A program made the position numbers and the translations under genes. Under the pieces are notes generated by a model, which was given only the letters and a program-made list of their open reading frames with translations, was not told where the DNA came from and searched no databases. From Opisthorchis felineus (Eukaryota; Platyhelminthes; Trematoda; Opisthorchiida; Opisthorchiidae), in assembly GCA_004794785.1 (NCBI GenBank), contig SJOL01006488.1, positions 581,650 to 645,649 of the forward strand: a DNA stretch of 64,000 nt, given 5' to 3'. Positions 25,801-35,719 of the stretch are shown here, one piece after another (position 1 is the stretch's first letter; every line of letters starts with the position of its first letter).

Positions 25801-28800
25801 TCACAATGTTTGTCTGCCTAATACATTAGTGCGTGTTGGTAGCAGATGATTAAGATGACACTTCTGCGTACGTATTTGACGCTGTTGGAGAAAAAATACA
25901 TATACACAAGCTTCGAGCCATTCTGGCATTATTACTGATGTAAAATGGATTGAGGTTGGTAGTTTTCCTTGGCTTGCAAAATGCGAAGGACAGTTTAATG
26001 TGACAAAGCGGCCCAACCACGATTATGCTAATCGAGGCACATAGTTTGACCCCAGCCGACCCAATAATGCGAACTCATGGCACAAATGAGAGAGATGACA
26101 TTCAGATATTCACCACCAAGTATAACTGCCAGGCTCCAGCCCCATTCAAATTCAGCTATGCCAAGTGACGTCACACAACGATGACTTTGGGCTTATCATC
26201 CGCAAAAAAAACTGAAGGATACTCATCGGACTACACGTTGTCAGATTAAGCGCAGGTGAATTATCTCTGCTTGTTAAGTTCCATAAAAAATTATCATGAA
26301 GGAGCAGTTGATCCCAGTGAAACACGTTGATGTCGATTGTGCGAGCGACGTAAGTGGTCAGCCCGTTGAGACTAAATAGATGGAACAATGTGCTCGCCCA
26401 CTTGTTAGACCGGCAACGATAGATCCGGACCAAAGCCGACGGATAATGATTAGGTGATGCATCGTGAAAAAAGGCAGTAACAACGGTATACCACTAGCAA
26501 ACAAGCAGTGGAGTATTAGAGGGAATGATCCAAGTGATTTCGAACTAGCAGTCCCTACAGAAAAACGCACACAAAGTTCGCTTTGGGAAAATAGGGCAAC
26601 AACCCCAGCACCATAGACCTACCCATGGAAACACGCGGCTACAACAATCAGTTAGATTCTCCCATTCTGCACTCGTTTGATAATGTTTTACGAATGGGAA
26701 TTAGGTGTCAGCGGACAGTGGTGCACAATGAGTGCATCATATGTATTTTCATACGAAAATAAGCTGACTTAAAATCCGACCACATGACGAACAGTGGAAC
26801 AATGAAGCTCCTATAGGGACTTCCTTTGGCGGGTGAGACTGCATTTCCGCGATAATCCTCAAATAATGCGTTCCGTCATAAAGAGACTGGACCTTACCAT
26901 GGTGTGACGGTTTGTGTGCAGCTGTGACCCATTGAGCTATACTGGGTGGTGCCCATACGACAATCGCAGTCTCTTATACCAGGTTGGTCAATGTTAAGAG
27001 GTCTGACCAACACAGTCTCCTGGGCCTCCAGGTTGGAGGTTGAAACATGTGTGGTGATTCGTTCCATAAAAATGTTAATGCACTTGCATTTCCCGCCAAG
27101 TACCGCGGCCTTGCGGTCAGGTTTTTGAGCCAAAGGATTTGGTCGAGAACCCTAATCGTCCTCCTGTCTAGGTCTGGGCGCTCTGACAGTATCCCAGGCC
27201 AAGTACAACCATGACACTTACAACTAACAATGCTCTCATGCCACATCGGCTGGCGCGTGGTGTATCCAGTCGGGTCGGCTTACTGGCTGCATCCAACAGG
27301 GCGGGTAAGTGAACACATGCTAATGCTGACGTCTCCCTTCTTACACTTAACTTTTGTCTCAGTAGTTTCCGAGTGTATATCTCTACTCAAGCGTCATCGT
27401 GCTCCTGGCCCTGACGACCTTTCACCTGCTCTGTTCAAGGATGAGGGTCAATTCCTCGGTCAGTACCTGCCTAGCCCATTTTTGTCTACCTGGGAGAAAG
27501 AGACCGTTGCAGATAACTGAGGTGAATCGATAATAGTGCTCATTTTCAAAAAAAGGTACTCACAGTGAATGTGGTAACCAAAGAGGTGTTAGTTTGACTC
27601 CTTTTGTTACAAAGCTTCCGACGCCACTGATTCTTCGTCTTCTTACGACAGCACGCAAATCCTTGACCTGTGAGCATTAAGCAGGATTTCGACCGAACAG
27701 AGGCTGCGTCGACCACATCTTTACACTCCGTCAGGCGCTAGAGCAACGCCATATGCACAGACGACCCACAGTCTTGGTATTCCTTGACTTATGCGTTCGA
27801 TTCTGTCGATCGGTCAGTGCTGTTAACTACACTTGCTCAACAGGTTATTCCCCAGAAGTTTGTGAACCTAATCCCGTCCTCATATTCACGCATTTCTGGG
27901 CGTGTGAGAGTGTATGGTGAGCTCTCCAAAAGCTTCCCTATGAAAAGTGGTATCCACTCTCTTCATTCTTGTTCAACTTCGCCGTCAATGAAATAATGAG
28001 GCGTGCGCTGAAAGGTCTTAAAACCCCGGTGTTCAGATTGTGAGAACCTTTTAGATCTGGAGTACGCAGACGACATCGCTCTTGTCTTTCAAGACGAAGG
28101 CGCAGCACAAGCTCTGTTGAATAGACTGACCACCATCGTACTACCTTTCAGCATGCGCCTCGCACCTTCAAAGTGCAAATTCATGCTTCATAACGTACAG
28201 TCTCTGAACATAACCCGTAAAATTCAAGGAGGATCACTGGGGTTTGTGGAGAATTTTACATACTTCGGGAGTTGTATTAGCTCTGACTGAAGTGTGTCTG
28301 ACGAAGTCAGTGCACGAATCTCGAAGGCCAGAATCACGTTTGCTAATTTGCGTCACCTGTGGCGTAAAAAGGCATCTCATTGGGTCTCAAGGCTACCAGT
28401 AAGAACTGTATTGTTGTACGGTTGCGAAACATGGCATCTGAGGACAGATGATGGGAGGCGCCTCCAGGGTTTTGACCAGCTATGCCTCAGAAGCGTTGCT
28501 GGTTCAGATGGCGTCAACGGATTCGTAACGAGGTAATTATAAAACGGGTAGTTGGTTGTGCAGCAGGTAGTTCAATCGCGGAAAGCACCCAACCCCATCA
28601 ACTGCGGTGCCTCAGCCATGTGCTACGCATGTCGAGACGTGTTGTTCTCTCCATCTCCTTCAGAATAGTAGAAACTTAGAGGTGGACAATGTACGACTTG
28701 GCAGAAGGGTGTGAAAGAGATTACGAAGAGCTTGGATGTTGTTGGTGCAGTATGCTTTCTAGGATGGGGTCCCCGTGACTCCTCTTGCGCTTGGCTGGAG

Positions 28801-31781
28801 ACATTGCAAGAAATGGAGACTGGTCGGTGGTAGTGGCGCTCATTTTGTCGGTTTCAATTTCAGACTGTCTGACTGACCGCTTGGAGATGTAGGCACCTCA
28901 GAATGCTTGCGATAGGACAGTACCAGGTCCCCTCCCTCATTCACTCTTTTCTTTTCATTTTAAGGCTTTAAAATTAATAAAATAGATCAACTTTGTAGTT
29001 GTGCGGCAGTGAAGCACCATTGTTAACACTGATGCTGCTGCCTCCGATGACGATGAATGCGTTCAAACTTCGTGATGAAAACTACGGCCAAAGTGCCAAG
29101 TTACATTGTTTCTCGATCCCCGACGCCATAAGGTTAGATATAATAATAAGAGAGTACCAAGCAACAAGATTATACAGCGTTCACTCTTCCCGTGTACTTT
29201 TACCTGAACTGTCAGCACCCGCTGTAAAAAGAGTTTACTATAAAGTGTAGATCCCAAGTGCATAACAAGACAATGTGTCCCGTCACCGGCCGTATTCAAT
29301 ACGATGACATAGGAAGGAAATAATCATAGATTATCTGTAAAAGTTCCCAGAAGTGAAGCTAAAACTCACACGCGCTTCTCCAACCATCACAGACAGTTGT
29401 GTCAAAGGTTCTCCGCCTATTGTTTGATATAGGTCCAGTGATGATTTTTTAACGGCGATTGGAAACCGGATTGCATCCAAATGATGAAAACATGATGCCG
29501 AAACCATGGAGTTAAGAAGAATGGCACCCTCAATAAAGAGTACTTCACGCCACGTCCAAGACTCTAGCAGCCATGCAACAAACGGGTTGAAGGCGAAAGA
29601 GCCCACTCCTGAGCCACACATCGTTAACCCAAGAGCCAGTCCGAAACTGAGAAAACAAACATTGATGAATCAGAAGATGAGATGTGTCAACTAAAACACC
29701 TATCCAAACCTTTTCATAATAACCACAGTGGAAGCAGCACTATCCAAGCAAATAGAAGAATTACAGTCAATAGTGAAGGTGGACAACTAAACTACAGGAG
29801 AGCAACGATCCAAAGCGGATTAGAAGTTGGGTCCAGAATGTGGTTTTTCGACATGTTCTGAACTTAAAAACTAACCGTGGGGCAAAACTGTATGCATTTT
29901 ATGGCCACATAAAAACAGTTCTTAGAAGGGTCTAGCAGTAAACCAACGGAATCGAAATACAAATGAATTACACTCGCCCTCCGTGGATGACAGAACTGTA
30001 GGAGATACCAGCATCGAGGTGATAAAATATGATTCAATTTATCGTTTCATAAGTCTGGCAAACAATCGATGGGTATGGTTTCGCGCTTGACACTTGGCTT
30101 CGTCAGGCCAAGTGGGTAGACTACTAGGTAGATCTTTCGAATAGCACATTTAATAAGTACTAAATGTCAGTCAGAAGGTCTCGATAGTTAGTGTGTGCTC
30201 CCAAGTTTCACAGTCGATGGACGGAGAGAGTTTAAAATAACTCTGATCAAGTCGGAGTCCTTGATCTTCCAGGCACTTCAACCGACGGTCCCATTTGCGT
30301 AGTATTTTCCAATCTTGTTGGTCTGTGTGGATTTGTACGGTCTACCACGGGCGGACACTCGGTCTGCTTGAGCTATGTGCTTTAGAGCTGAACCACTTCT
30401 GTTCCAAGAGATAACTTTGGGAAAGGGTTGTTTGATCTTTCCTGCTAGTTATCAGCCCCATTGGGAAGATTACACGCCAGGTCTTGGGACACTGTGTTTA
30501 ACCATCCCGGAATAATGGCGTTTCGGAAAATCTACATTTTTGGGCACGTTAAGTTGCAGTGTTCGGCTTTTCCGCCTACGTTCACGTCTAGTCATCAATA
30601 TAAAACCAAATTGCTATTGAAGAGAATGTCCGTGGCTGAGAGAGCATTGATGACCATTGGCTTGTTCGCTGAGGTAGGTAATTTGGTTGCAACTATTTAT
30701 CACCGATCGAAATGACATCAGTGCGTTTTTGTGAAGTGAATGTGTCCACTGACACATCGCTTCAAAAGGGGTACTGATGGTGTCAACTCGACCGGTGATG
30801 AAGCATTTGCAACTAAATTGCTCTAAAACTAAACCCCGAAGGACCAGAGTGAAGTCGTCTTCTGGAGGGCATACTGTACTTTGAGAAAAAGTCGAAAGAT
30901 AAGTGCAGGGCGGTGCTACGCACAAAGGCATGGCGTTCCGATCAAGCAGGTTTTATTGTTCCAGTGAAACTGCCCACAAGCGAGGTATTACGGTATAGCC
31001 ATCTATCATACACGAAATATTTCCTCTGCTCTTAATTAACTTAATTACGGACAGGAGCTGGGTGCAGTCCGTGACCGTACGATGACATAATAACAGTAAT
31101 CACTTAATTGTTTTGCCCAAAGGTGGGTGGTTTTTTAGTAGTCAGTTGAAAAGAGTGGGTCTACCATTTCATCATCAATTGTTGATGTAAAACGCCTGTG
31201 TAGAATTTTGTCAGGTCGACCACGGATTGTCATATCAGTTATTTAGCGACGCTGTGTGGAGAGAATGATGGACAACATCTATACACATTGCAAATGAATA
31301 AACCCCTGAGGTACAAGGAACTGCAAAATTTACAGCCGGTCATCCTTGAAAGTTTCGGTGACCGCCATAATTGCCGACGAGTAGGTCAATTGCAATCCAA
31401 AGCTGGATAGAAGTCCGAAAGTGAGATACAACAACTGTATGTTTGGAGCATAAGCGGAAGCTAAAAGGAGCATCCTATATGAGATAGATGTCGCTTACCG
31501 ATACAACTGACACTCAAAAGTATAGCACCCCAACTGGCTCCCGAGGAGTAACCATAGGTCTCCAGCAACGGACACAGAAATATTGCGGTGAACTGTGGAA
31601 CAGCGTACAGTAAACCGGGAAGAACCGCGGTGGAGGAACTGCTCAGGTTGAATGCATCAAGAAAACAAGAGTACAAAACACCCACGGAATAAGTGAAACC
31701 GTCAGCAAGACAATAGCAAACGAAGCCACCAACTACAATGAGCCACCGCTGAAATGCAGTCAACTTTCGGGAACGATACAT
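16403..31781 (-). CDS. Monocarboxylate-transporter-like MFS protein (SLC16 type), split gene, 3' end missing
   Basis: Five coding exons on the minus strand join into a polytopic membrane protein: 31781-31499, 31460-31334, 29646-29370, 20817-20398 and 16876-16403. About 525 codons are accounted for. Helices 1-6 come from exons 1-3, a long cytoplasmic loop from exons 3-4, helices 7-8 from exon 4, and helices 9 to about 11 from exon 5. MCT-like landmarks include GSGVG at the start of helix 5, the [16 protein letters not shown] segment of helix 11, and the loop between helices 6 and 7. The usual DGG(W/F)GW signature before helix 1 is absent, so it belongs to a divergent branch. Family members carry lactate, pyruvate or other small monocarboxylates, or related solutes, across the plasma membrane; the substrate here is unknown. 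All introns obey GT-AG, with sizes of about 38, 1687, 8552 and 3521 bp. The exon for the C-terminal helix was not found. Confidence 0.85.
18200..18258 (+). repeat. CTTCGACAGC-family repeat, right half only
   Basis: ATCAGGTAGGCGTAGTCCCC, then GAATTCCCATCAATCTTAT and CTACTTGAA, follow the right half of the copy at 63947-64000. The left half is not found upstream of it. Confidence 0.5.
18446..18515 (+). repeat. CTTCGACAGC-family repeat, left half only
   Basis: GTTAATGAAGTCCTTTCGAC and AGCCCATTACCGGTTTCGTC, then CTCCTCGAAGATGGCTAATC, match the left half of the copies at 14456 and 63890. The two halves therefore lie 190 bp apart in reversed order. That is what the junction of two adjacent copies would leave. 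Confidence 0.5.
19650..19722 (-). repeat. tRNA-like fragment
   Basis: On the minus strand CTCATAGCCGAACGGTTTAG resembles a D-arm with A-box. A GGGTTTCGAG segment about 40 bases further resembles a B-box. Acceptor ends do not pair, so this is at most a tRNA-derived relic or SINE head. Confidence 0.25.
20398..20817 (-). CDS. MCT-like gene, exon 4 (central loop, helices 7-8)
   Basis: The acceptor is a strong pyrimidine tract ending CATCAG. The first two bases complete a codon. About 70 residues of cytoplasmic loop come first, then [18 protein letters not shown] and [11 protein letters not shown] (helix 7), and [13 protein letters not shown] (helix 8). The donor is GTACGT, leaving one base of a glycine codon that exon 5 completes. 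The upstream boundary is less certain than the downstream one. Confidence 0.75.
21165..21650 (-). mobile_element. Non-LTR retrotransposon RT fragment, clade unclear
   Basis: A 161-codon frame and its neighbouring frame on the minus strand give a stretch resembling the fingers/palm junction of LINE reverse transcriptases. [14 protein letters not shown] resembles the helix and loop before the conserved box. In the shifted frame, [14 protein letters not shown] carries the GVPQG motif. A YADD box is not seen. At least one frameshift separates the parts. CR1/L2/jockey-type elements have this motif spacing, but the evidence is one good motif. Confidence 0.45.
24506..24712 (+). repeat. tRNA-headed SINE with 9-bp target-site duplication
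   Basis: This is the best-preserved copy of the family. The body is 24515-24703, flanked by the direct repeat GACTGTCGT at 24506-24514 and 24704-24712. It opens with GAGATGGCTCAGTGGTTAGA (A-box region) and has GGTTCGAAC (B-box). A family body follows: CATCTCGACTTCTCCTG, then CTTGGGCAACCTGACAG, then GGTGGCATGGCAGCTAGGCA. It ends in a T-rich tail. Pol III promoter boxes, the length of about 189 bp and the target duplication together identify a LINE-mobilised SINE. It lies in intron 3 of the transporter gene. Confidence 0.85.
27100..27205 (+). repeat. SINE relic, 3' half
   Basis: CCTCCTGTCTAGGTCTGGGC and TCTGACAGTATCCCAGGCC match the body of the SINE family. The tRNA-like head is eroded. It sits just upstream of the RTE-like LINE. 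Confidence 0.45.
27240..28985 (+). mobile_element. RTE-like LINE, 5'-truncated, RT to 3' end
   Basis: On the plus strand the successive frames give [19 protein letters not shown] (entry to the RT domain), then WEKETVADN and [19 protein letters not shown]. Next come [11 protein letters not shown] (motif A region, with a frameshift), GELSKSF and [16 protein letters not shown] (motif C, catalytic YADD intact). After these come FGS-CIS and [20 protein letters not shown], then [29 protein letters not shown] and [17 protein letters not shown]. This is the full order of RTE/SR2-like LINE C-termini in flatworms. The endonuclease is lost by 5' truncation. The copy ends near an A-rich ATTAATAAAATAGATC stretch at about 28970-28990. 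It is antisense to the transporter gene within intron 3. Confidence 0.85.
29370..29646 (-). CDS. MCT-like gene, exon 3 (helices 5-6 and start of central loop)
   Basis: The acceptor TTCTCAG precedes the base that completes the leucine codon. The product continues [16 protein letters not shown] (helix 5) and [19 protein letters not shown] (helix 6), then a polar loop. Two donors are possible. GTGAGT gives an exon end at 29370 in phase 0. GTGTGA, two bases earlier, ends at 29372 with one base left over, which fits exon 4 as defined below. If the better-consensus GTGAGT is used, an unseen small exon or another acceptor must lie between exons 3 and 4. Confidence 0.8.
29647..31333 (-). other. Intron 2 of the MCT-like gene
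   Basis: It holds a few frames of up to about 105 codons on both strands at 30461-30931, none with a motif I can name, and no recognised repeat. Confidence 0.5.
31334..31460 (-). CDS. MCT-like gene, exon 2 (helices 3-4), after a 38-bp intron
   Basis: This 127-base exon is too short for a routine ORF list. It begins after CTTTTAG and ends at a GTAAAT donor. Completing the split codon of exon 1 gives [18 protein letters not shown], then [16 protein letters not shown] and a TFKDDR basic/acidic turn. This is the MCT pattern of helix 3, helix 4 and the loop that follows. It ends two bases into a codon, which exon 3 completes in frame. Confidence 0.85.
31499..31781 (-). CDS. MCT-like gene, exon 1 (start codon, helices 1-2)
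   Basis: The ATG at 31781 is preceded immediately by an in-frame TAA, so this start is firm. The first helix is about residues 14-43 ([18 protein letters not shown] onward) and the second about residues 50-77 ([18 protein letters not shown]). A third begins at about residue 83. The donor is GTAAGC, and the exon ends one base into a codon. Confidence 0.85.
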
Positions 31782-31799
31782 TTACACTACAGAACCGAC

Positions 31800-31830
31800 G
31801 AGTACCAGTTCCTAAAATACCAGAAACAAA
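31800..31830 (-). promoter_or_regulatory. Splice acceptor in the leader of the MCT-like gene
   Basis: On the minus strand a pyrimidine-rich stretch ends in ATTTTAG at 31812, which leaves a 30-base leader before the ATG at 31781. It could be a 5'-UTR cis-splice site or a spliced-leader trans-splice site, both of which occur in flatworms. RNA data would decide. Confidence 0.4.
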
Positions 31831-32713
31831 AGTTATTCGGTAAACTTTCAAAGATTGAACCGAAATTTGAAAGGACCGATTGAAGTGGTTAAAGATGTGA
31901 AGTACGTGCGTCCTAAGGATCCAAACCTGAAGCTGCCACCTTGACGTGGTGGTCGGGTGAGAGTGCTACAACTATCTTGCGAAATACACCGGCTGGACAC
32001 TTGTTCCACAAGGTGCAACCACGTCAGGAAGGCCAAGCGGTCAGACTAACAGCAGCGAGACCCCATACTACGACAATCGTATTACGAGGCGGTTTGGAGG
32101 TGGATCGTACTGTCTTCTGTGATAAGAGTGTGAAGGCAGTAAGATGTTTCTCCCAGGCGACCAGCATGTCCATATTCATGGAATCAGCGATGCTGCCTTT
32201 CCCCGCGGAAGGATGGGTTAGAAATGATCGGCCCTGAATACTCCGGCCGACCACCGTGAACCCCGGCGCATTATTCAGTGTGGTCGAAATACTTTAAAAC
32301 CAGAGTCTGGTGCTGCTCAAAAGGCACCTGCTATGCGCAGCCACATTAGGAGTGAGGCAGTAGTGCCTTACTCCCTATGCCATCGGGTCAGACCAACCCC
32401 TTGTAGCCAACCAAGTCAGACTATTGAGTCACCGTCTCCGGTCAGGGCCCCCAAAGGAAAACCTACTGCCCGCTACGTCACGGGTAAGACTTTCGAATAA
32501 AGGCTCAAGGTTGGGTACCTCAAACAAACCCCTTTCCTCGGCTTGGCCGATCGGGTAGTATCAGTTGACCGCACAGTTCTTTGTCCACCGATGTTAACCT
32601 CCAACCCAGCCATTAAAAGTAAACCAAATAACACTGCGAAGTCCATGTGATCATTTCTGCATAGGAGCTTTCAATGTCCGTAATCCATGTTAAATTGGCA
32701 AACAGGGTGATGC

Positions 32714-33640
32714 TTGCCCAGACTTTATGCTACCTTAAGATTGACATATGCTGTGTCTCTGAAACACGTATATATACATCTTAAGTCACCTAGGACAAAC
32801 TCAGCTCTTCCACATTTAACTCTTAATGCGCCCGGTGATCCAGAAGTGATGACTCGCGGAAAATATGGCGTGGGAGTTGCACTCGGTCGCAGAGCTGAAA
32901 GCGCTTTGCTGGATTGGATCCCTGTGAACAGTCGTCTTTGCACCGTTCGGTTATCCAGCTCAATGCAGCTCAATGCAGCTCAATGCCTCTCAACATACAA
33001 AATGATGCCGGGGTGTGGTGTCAGCATATGCCCCACGGACGGCAGTTCTGACGCTGAGAATACTTTCTATCGATAGTTACCCGGGCTCATTCGTCCATCA
33101 AGAAACACTGATATTGTGATTCCTGCGGGTGATATGAATGCTCAATTCGGTCGTATGAGCTCCTCGGAATCATATCTGGGCGGCTGACTCGGAGTCGATG
33201 CTCATCGCACAGACAATGGATAGCGACTCCTCCAGTTGTGTGCTGTTCATGAACTGTTTCTGGCAAGTACGAATTTTTCACATAAATATTCGTCGCGTAA
33301 CCTGGCGGTCACCAAGTGGAAACCGACCGTGGACATAGTTGGACCATGTAGCTACCAGAGACCGGTAAATAATATAATATTAATTGTTCAGCTATAATAC
33401 ACTTGCGGTGCCTGGCTGCTATGCCACTCGAGACACTGAGATACTGCCAGCTCGCCTAAGCCCAGGCAGCAGTCGAAATGCAGAGGTTGGGTTCGAACTG
33501 CGGACCTTCCAGTCAGTAAATTCGCGCTTTAACCACCAAGCCATCTCGAACCATTCCGGTAAGAAGCTACAAATCCAAGAGTGCCGTTCCTTCTGGGGTA
33601 CACAACTTGATTCGGATCACGCCTGACACTTCGGAATACT
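32714..33640 (+). pseudogene. RTE-like LINE endonuclease domain (interrupted)
   Basis: The EEP nuclease motifs lie in order over three frames, with the final QECRSFW...LDSDHA block separated from LDHVA by the SINE at 33369-33555. A decamer AGCTCAATGC is tandemly repeated three times at 32957-32986, inserting extra residues in the SRLCTVRL strand. The element still shows the SETRI, GDMNA and SDH boxes, so the catalytic residues are readable despite the breaks. Confidence 0.7.
33362..33562 (-). repeat. SINE inserted into the LINE endonuclease, 7-bp target duplication
   Basis: The minus strand reads CGAGATGGCTTGGTGGTTAA, then GGTTCGAACCCAACCTCTGC, then CTGGGCTTAGGCGAGC, then GGTGGC-like tail pieces in the family order. 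CCGGTAA flanks it at 33362-33368 and 33556-33562. It splits the LINE endonuclease between LDHVA and QECRSFW, so it is younger than the LINE insertion. Confidence 0.8.
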
Positions 33641-34239
33641 TCGGGTCTTCACAAATTAGCAAGAAGCGTGCTAATGCACAATCTTCGGAGAACTACCACA
33701 GCTCAGCAGTATCGACCGGAGCTAGCTCAGCTAGCCTTTACAGTAAGCCAACATTGTACTGGTAGCCAGCTTGAGGATGAGGCATGGCAAGATGTGAAAG
33801 GAGGTATGTAAGCGGCGTTCAAAGCTGTCTTTCCGACTTCTCCGATATGATTAAATGCTCAGTGGATAACGTCGAAATGGCTAGTCCTGATTAATGCCAG
33901 AAAGTCCACACCAGTAGGAACGAGTATGCATTCAAATCCTTCAAGCGCTACGTAATGAAGAGCCTAAGGAGAGACCGAGAGCTTTGGTGGACAATGAAAG
34001 CCCAGAAGATGGAGAAGGCTTTTGCTACCGGAAACAACCGTGCCTTATAATAATTGATACGACTGACTAAATCACTGGTCAATGGAGGGATTAGAAAGAA
34101 GGACGGTTGATTAATTTACTCGCAAAAACGCCGACTGGGAATATGGGCGGAACATTCTGATAAACAGCTAAACTGGCCTTCTGTAACACAGTCCTAGGGG
34201 ACAGTGCGTGCAGGTGAATGGAATGTAGACCTTAATCGC

Positions 34240-35520
34240 TCGTCAGAAAAAAATAAAATACCAATATTCATACTGAAGCGTGACAGGGCACCAGAACCGG
34301 ATGGTCTGTATCCATCCCTCTTCGAAGAAGGTGGAGAAGCCCTGTTTACCAATCTGGCAAACCTTGTCCGTGCTATATGAAGCGTAGAGAAAGTGTCTGC
34401 AGAATAAGGCATGTTGACAGTCATTCTTATCTTTAGAAGGGGCACGCGAACATTGTGGCATCAGCTTAGTAGCTGTGGCACCGAGGGTGCTCTCTGGTTT
34501 TATCCTTCGAAGGTTGACGAAACACAAAGAGAGGCAGATATGTGAAAACAAAGCTGGGCTATCTAGAGGAGGTATAGATAACTTTTCACCATCCGACAGA
34601 TTCTGGTACGGCGACACTGCTTCTAGCGACCAAAAATGGTGGTCCTCCTTGACTTGAGAACTGTCTTCGACTCTGTAGATCATCAGACACTATGGCACTA
34701 TCTGTGGAGCAAAGGTGTCCCTCATAAAATTTTGGCTCTCAAACTCCCGCAGACGCGTGAAGGTCTATTGGCTTGGGTTCAGAACATCAAAAGGTGTCCG
34801 GTGTAGCTGTATCACTGCACCCTTCCTCTTCAGCTTTGCCACTGATATTATCGTGGAAAACGCACTCCCAGCCTCCAATCCAGTGAAGTCGAAATGCTTC
34901 CAGGGCATTCGCTCACAGACATCGAGTGCGCAGACGGCATAGCTCTTCTTATATCTGATGCCATCTTAATGCAGATGATATTAATCTGAATAATTCTGCC
35001 TCAGTTTGGTATGCGATTAACACATGCAAGGTGTAGAGTGCTGCTGCAAAACTGGGTGGGCTCGTATCCTAATCTCATGTTTACTGATGAACTGACTGAG
35101 GTAGTATACGAATTTTTCTACCTGTGCAGCTGTATCACCCCCGGTAGACTATTCAAAGGCAGTATTTCCATCCGGCATGGAAATGTCAGAGCAGCTTTTG
35201 TGAAGCTGCATCACCTGTGGCGCAGACGGGACATCAGCTTATCTGTTAAGGGTCCAGTTTACAATGTTGTGGTGGGATACCACATTGGGCAGAAACCAGG
35301 TCGCTGCGGGCTGAGGACGTTAAAGCCGAGTGTTGACCATCGATGTCTTCGGAGTATTGTCCGAGTATGTTGGGAACACCGGATCATTAATACTGAAGTG
35401 GAGTGGGTTTCGGAAGAAATAACTCGCCCACAGGTTGTGCTGACTTGGTCACGTTCTCCGTATGTCAACAGACCGGCTAATCCGAAGATCCCTTTTCGCA
35501 CAACCATGTGAAGAACAGAA
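34240..35520 (+). pseudogene. RTE-like LINE reverse transcriptase and C-terminal region
   Basis: The RT motifs are spread over several frames. Motif A retains LLDLRTVFDSVDH. Motif C reads CADG, so two of the four residues of the YADD box are changed, including the second catalytic aspartate. The longest open piece is 35011-35511. It begins in the thumb (FGMRLTHARC) and ends with the zinc-like/CCHC-less tail region NTEVEWVSEE. No intact protein can be made from it. Confidence 0.75.
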
Positions 35521-35546
35521 ACGAGACAGGCGAAACCAAGCAATGC

Positions 35547-35719
35547 CCTGGCAAAAAAATCGTTCAGCTGTAGCACCCTTTCGGTGGCTAACTGCCATGC
35601 CACCAGAAAGAAGTCAGGTTGCCCAAGCTTAGACAGGGGAAGTCGAGAGGCAAAGGTCGGGTTCGAACCACGAACCTGCCGGTCAGTAAATTCTAACCAC
35701 TGAACCACCTCGCCTGGCA
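35547..35719 (-). repeat. SINE inserted into the LINE C-terminal region
   Basis: On the minus strand: CGAGGTGGTTCAGTGGTTAG, a shortened anticodon-arm region, GGTTCGTGGTTCGAACCCGA, CTCTCGACTTCCCCTG, CTTGGGCAACCTGACTTC, GGTGGCATGGCAGTTAGCCA, then a T-rich tail. CCTGGCA on both sides (35547-35553 and 35713-35719) is a candidate target duplication. LINE coding resumes after it with LPGWRHRDETHQYLET. Confidence 0.8.

Larger units (their letters stand above)
20818..29369 (-). other. Intron 3 of the MCT-like gene (8.5 kb)
   Basis: This large intron carries a minus-strand LINE RT remnant (21.2-21.65 kb), a SINE with target duplication (24.5 kb), a SINE-like relic (27.1 kb) and an antisense RTE-like LINE (27.2-29.0 kb). 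The stretches 21.7-24.5 and 24.7-26.9 kb hold nothing I recognise. A small unseen exon between exons 3 and 4 could lie in here. Confidence 0.6.
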
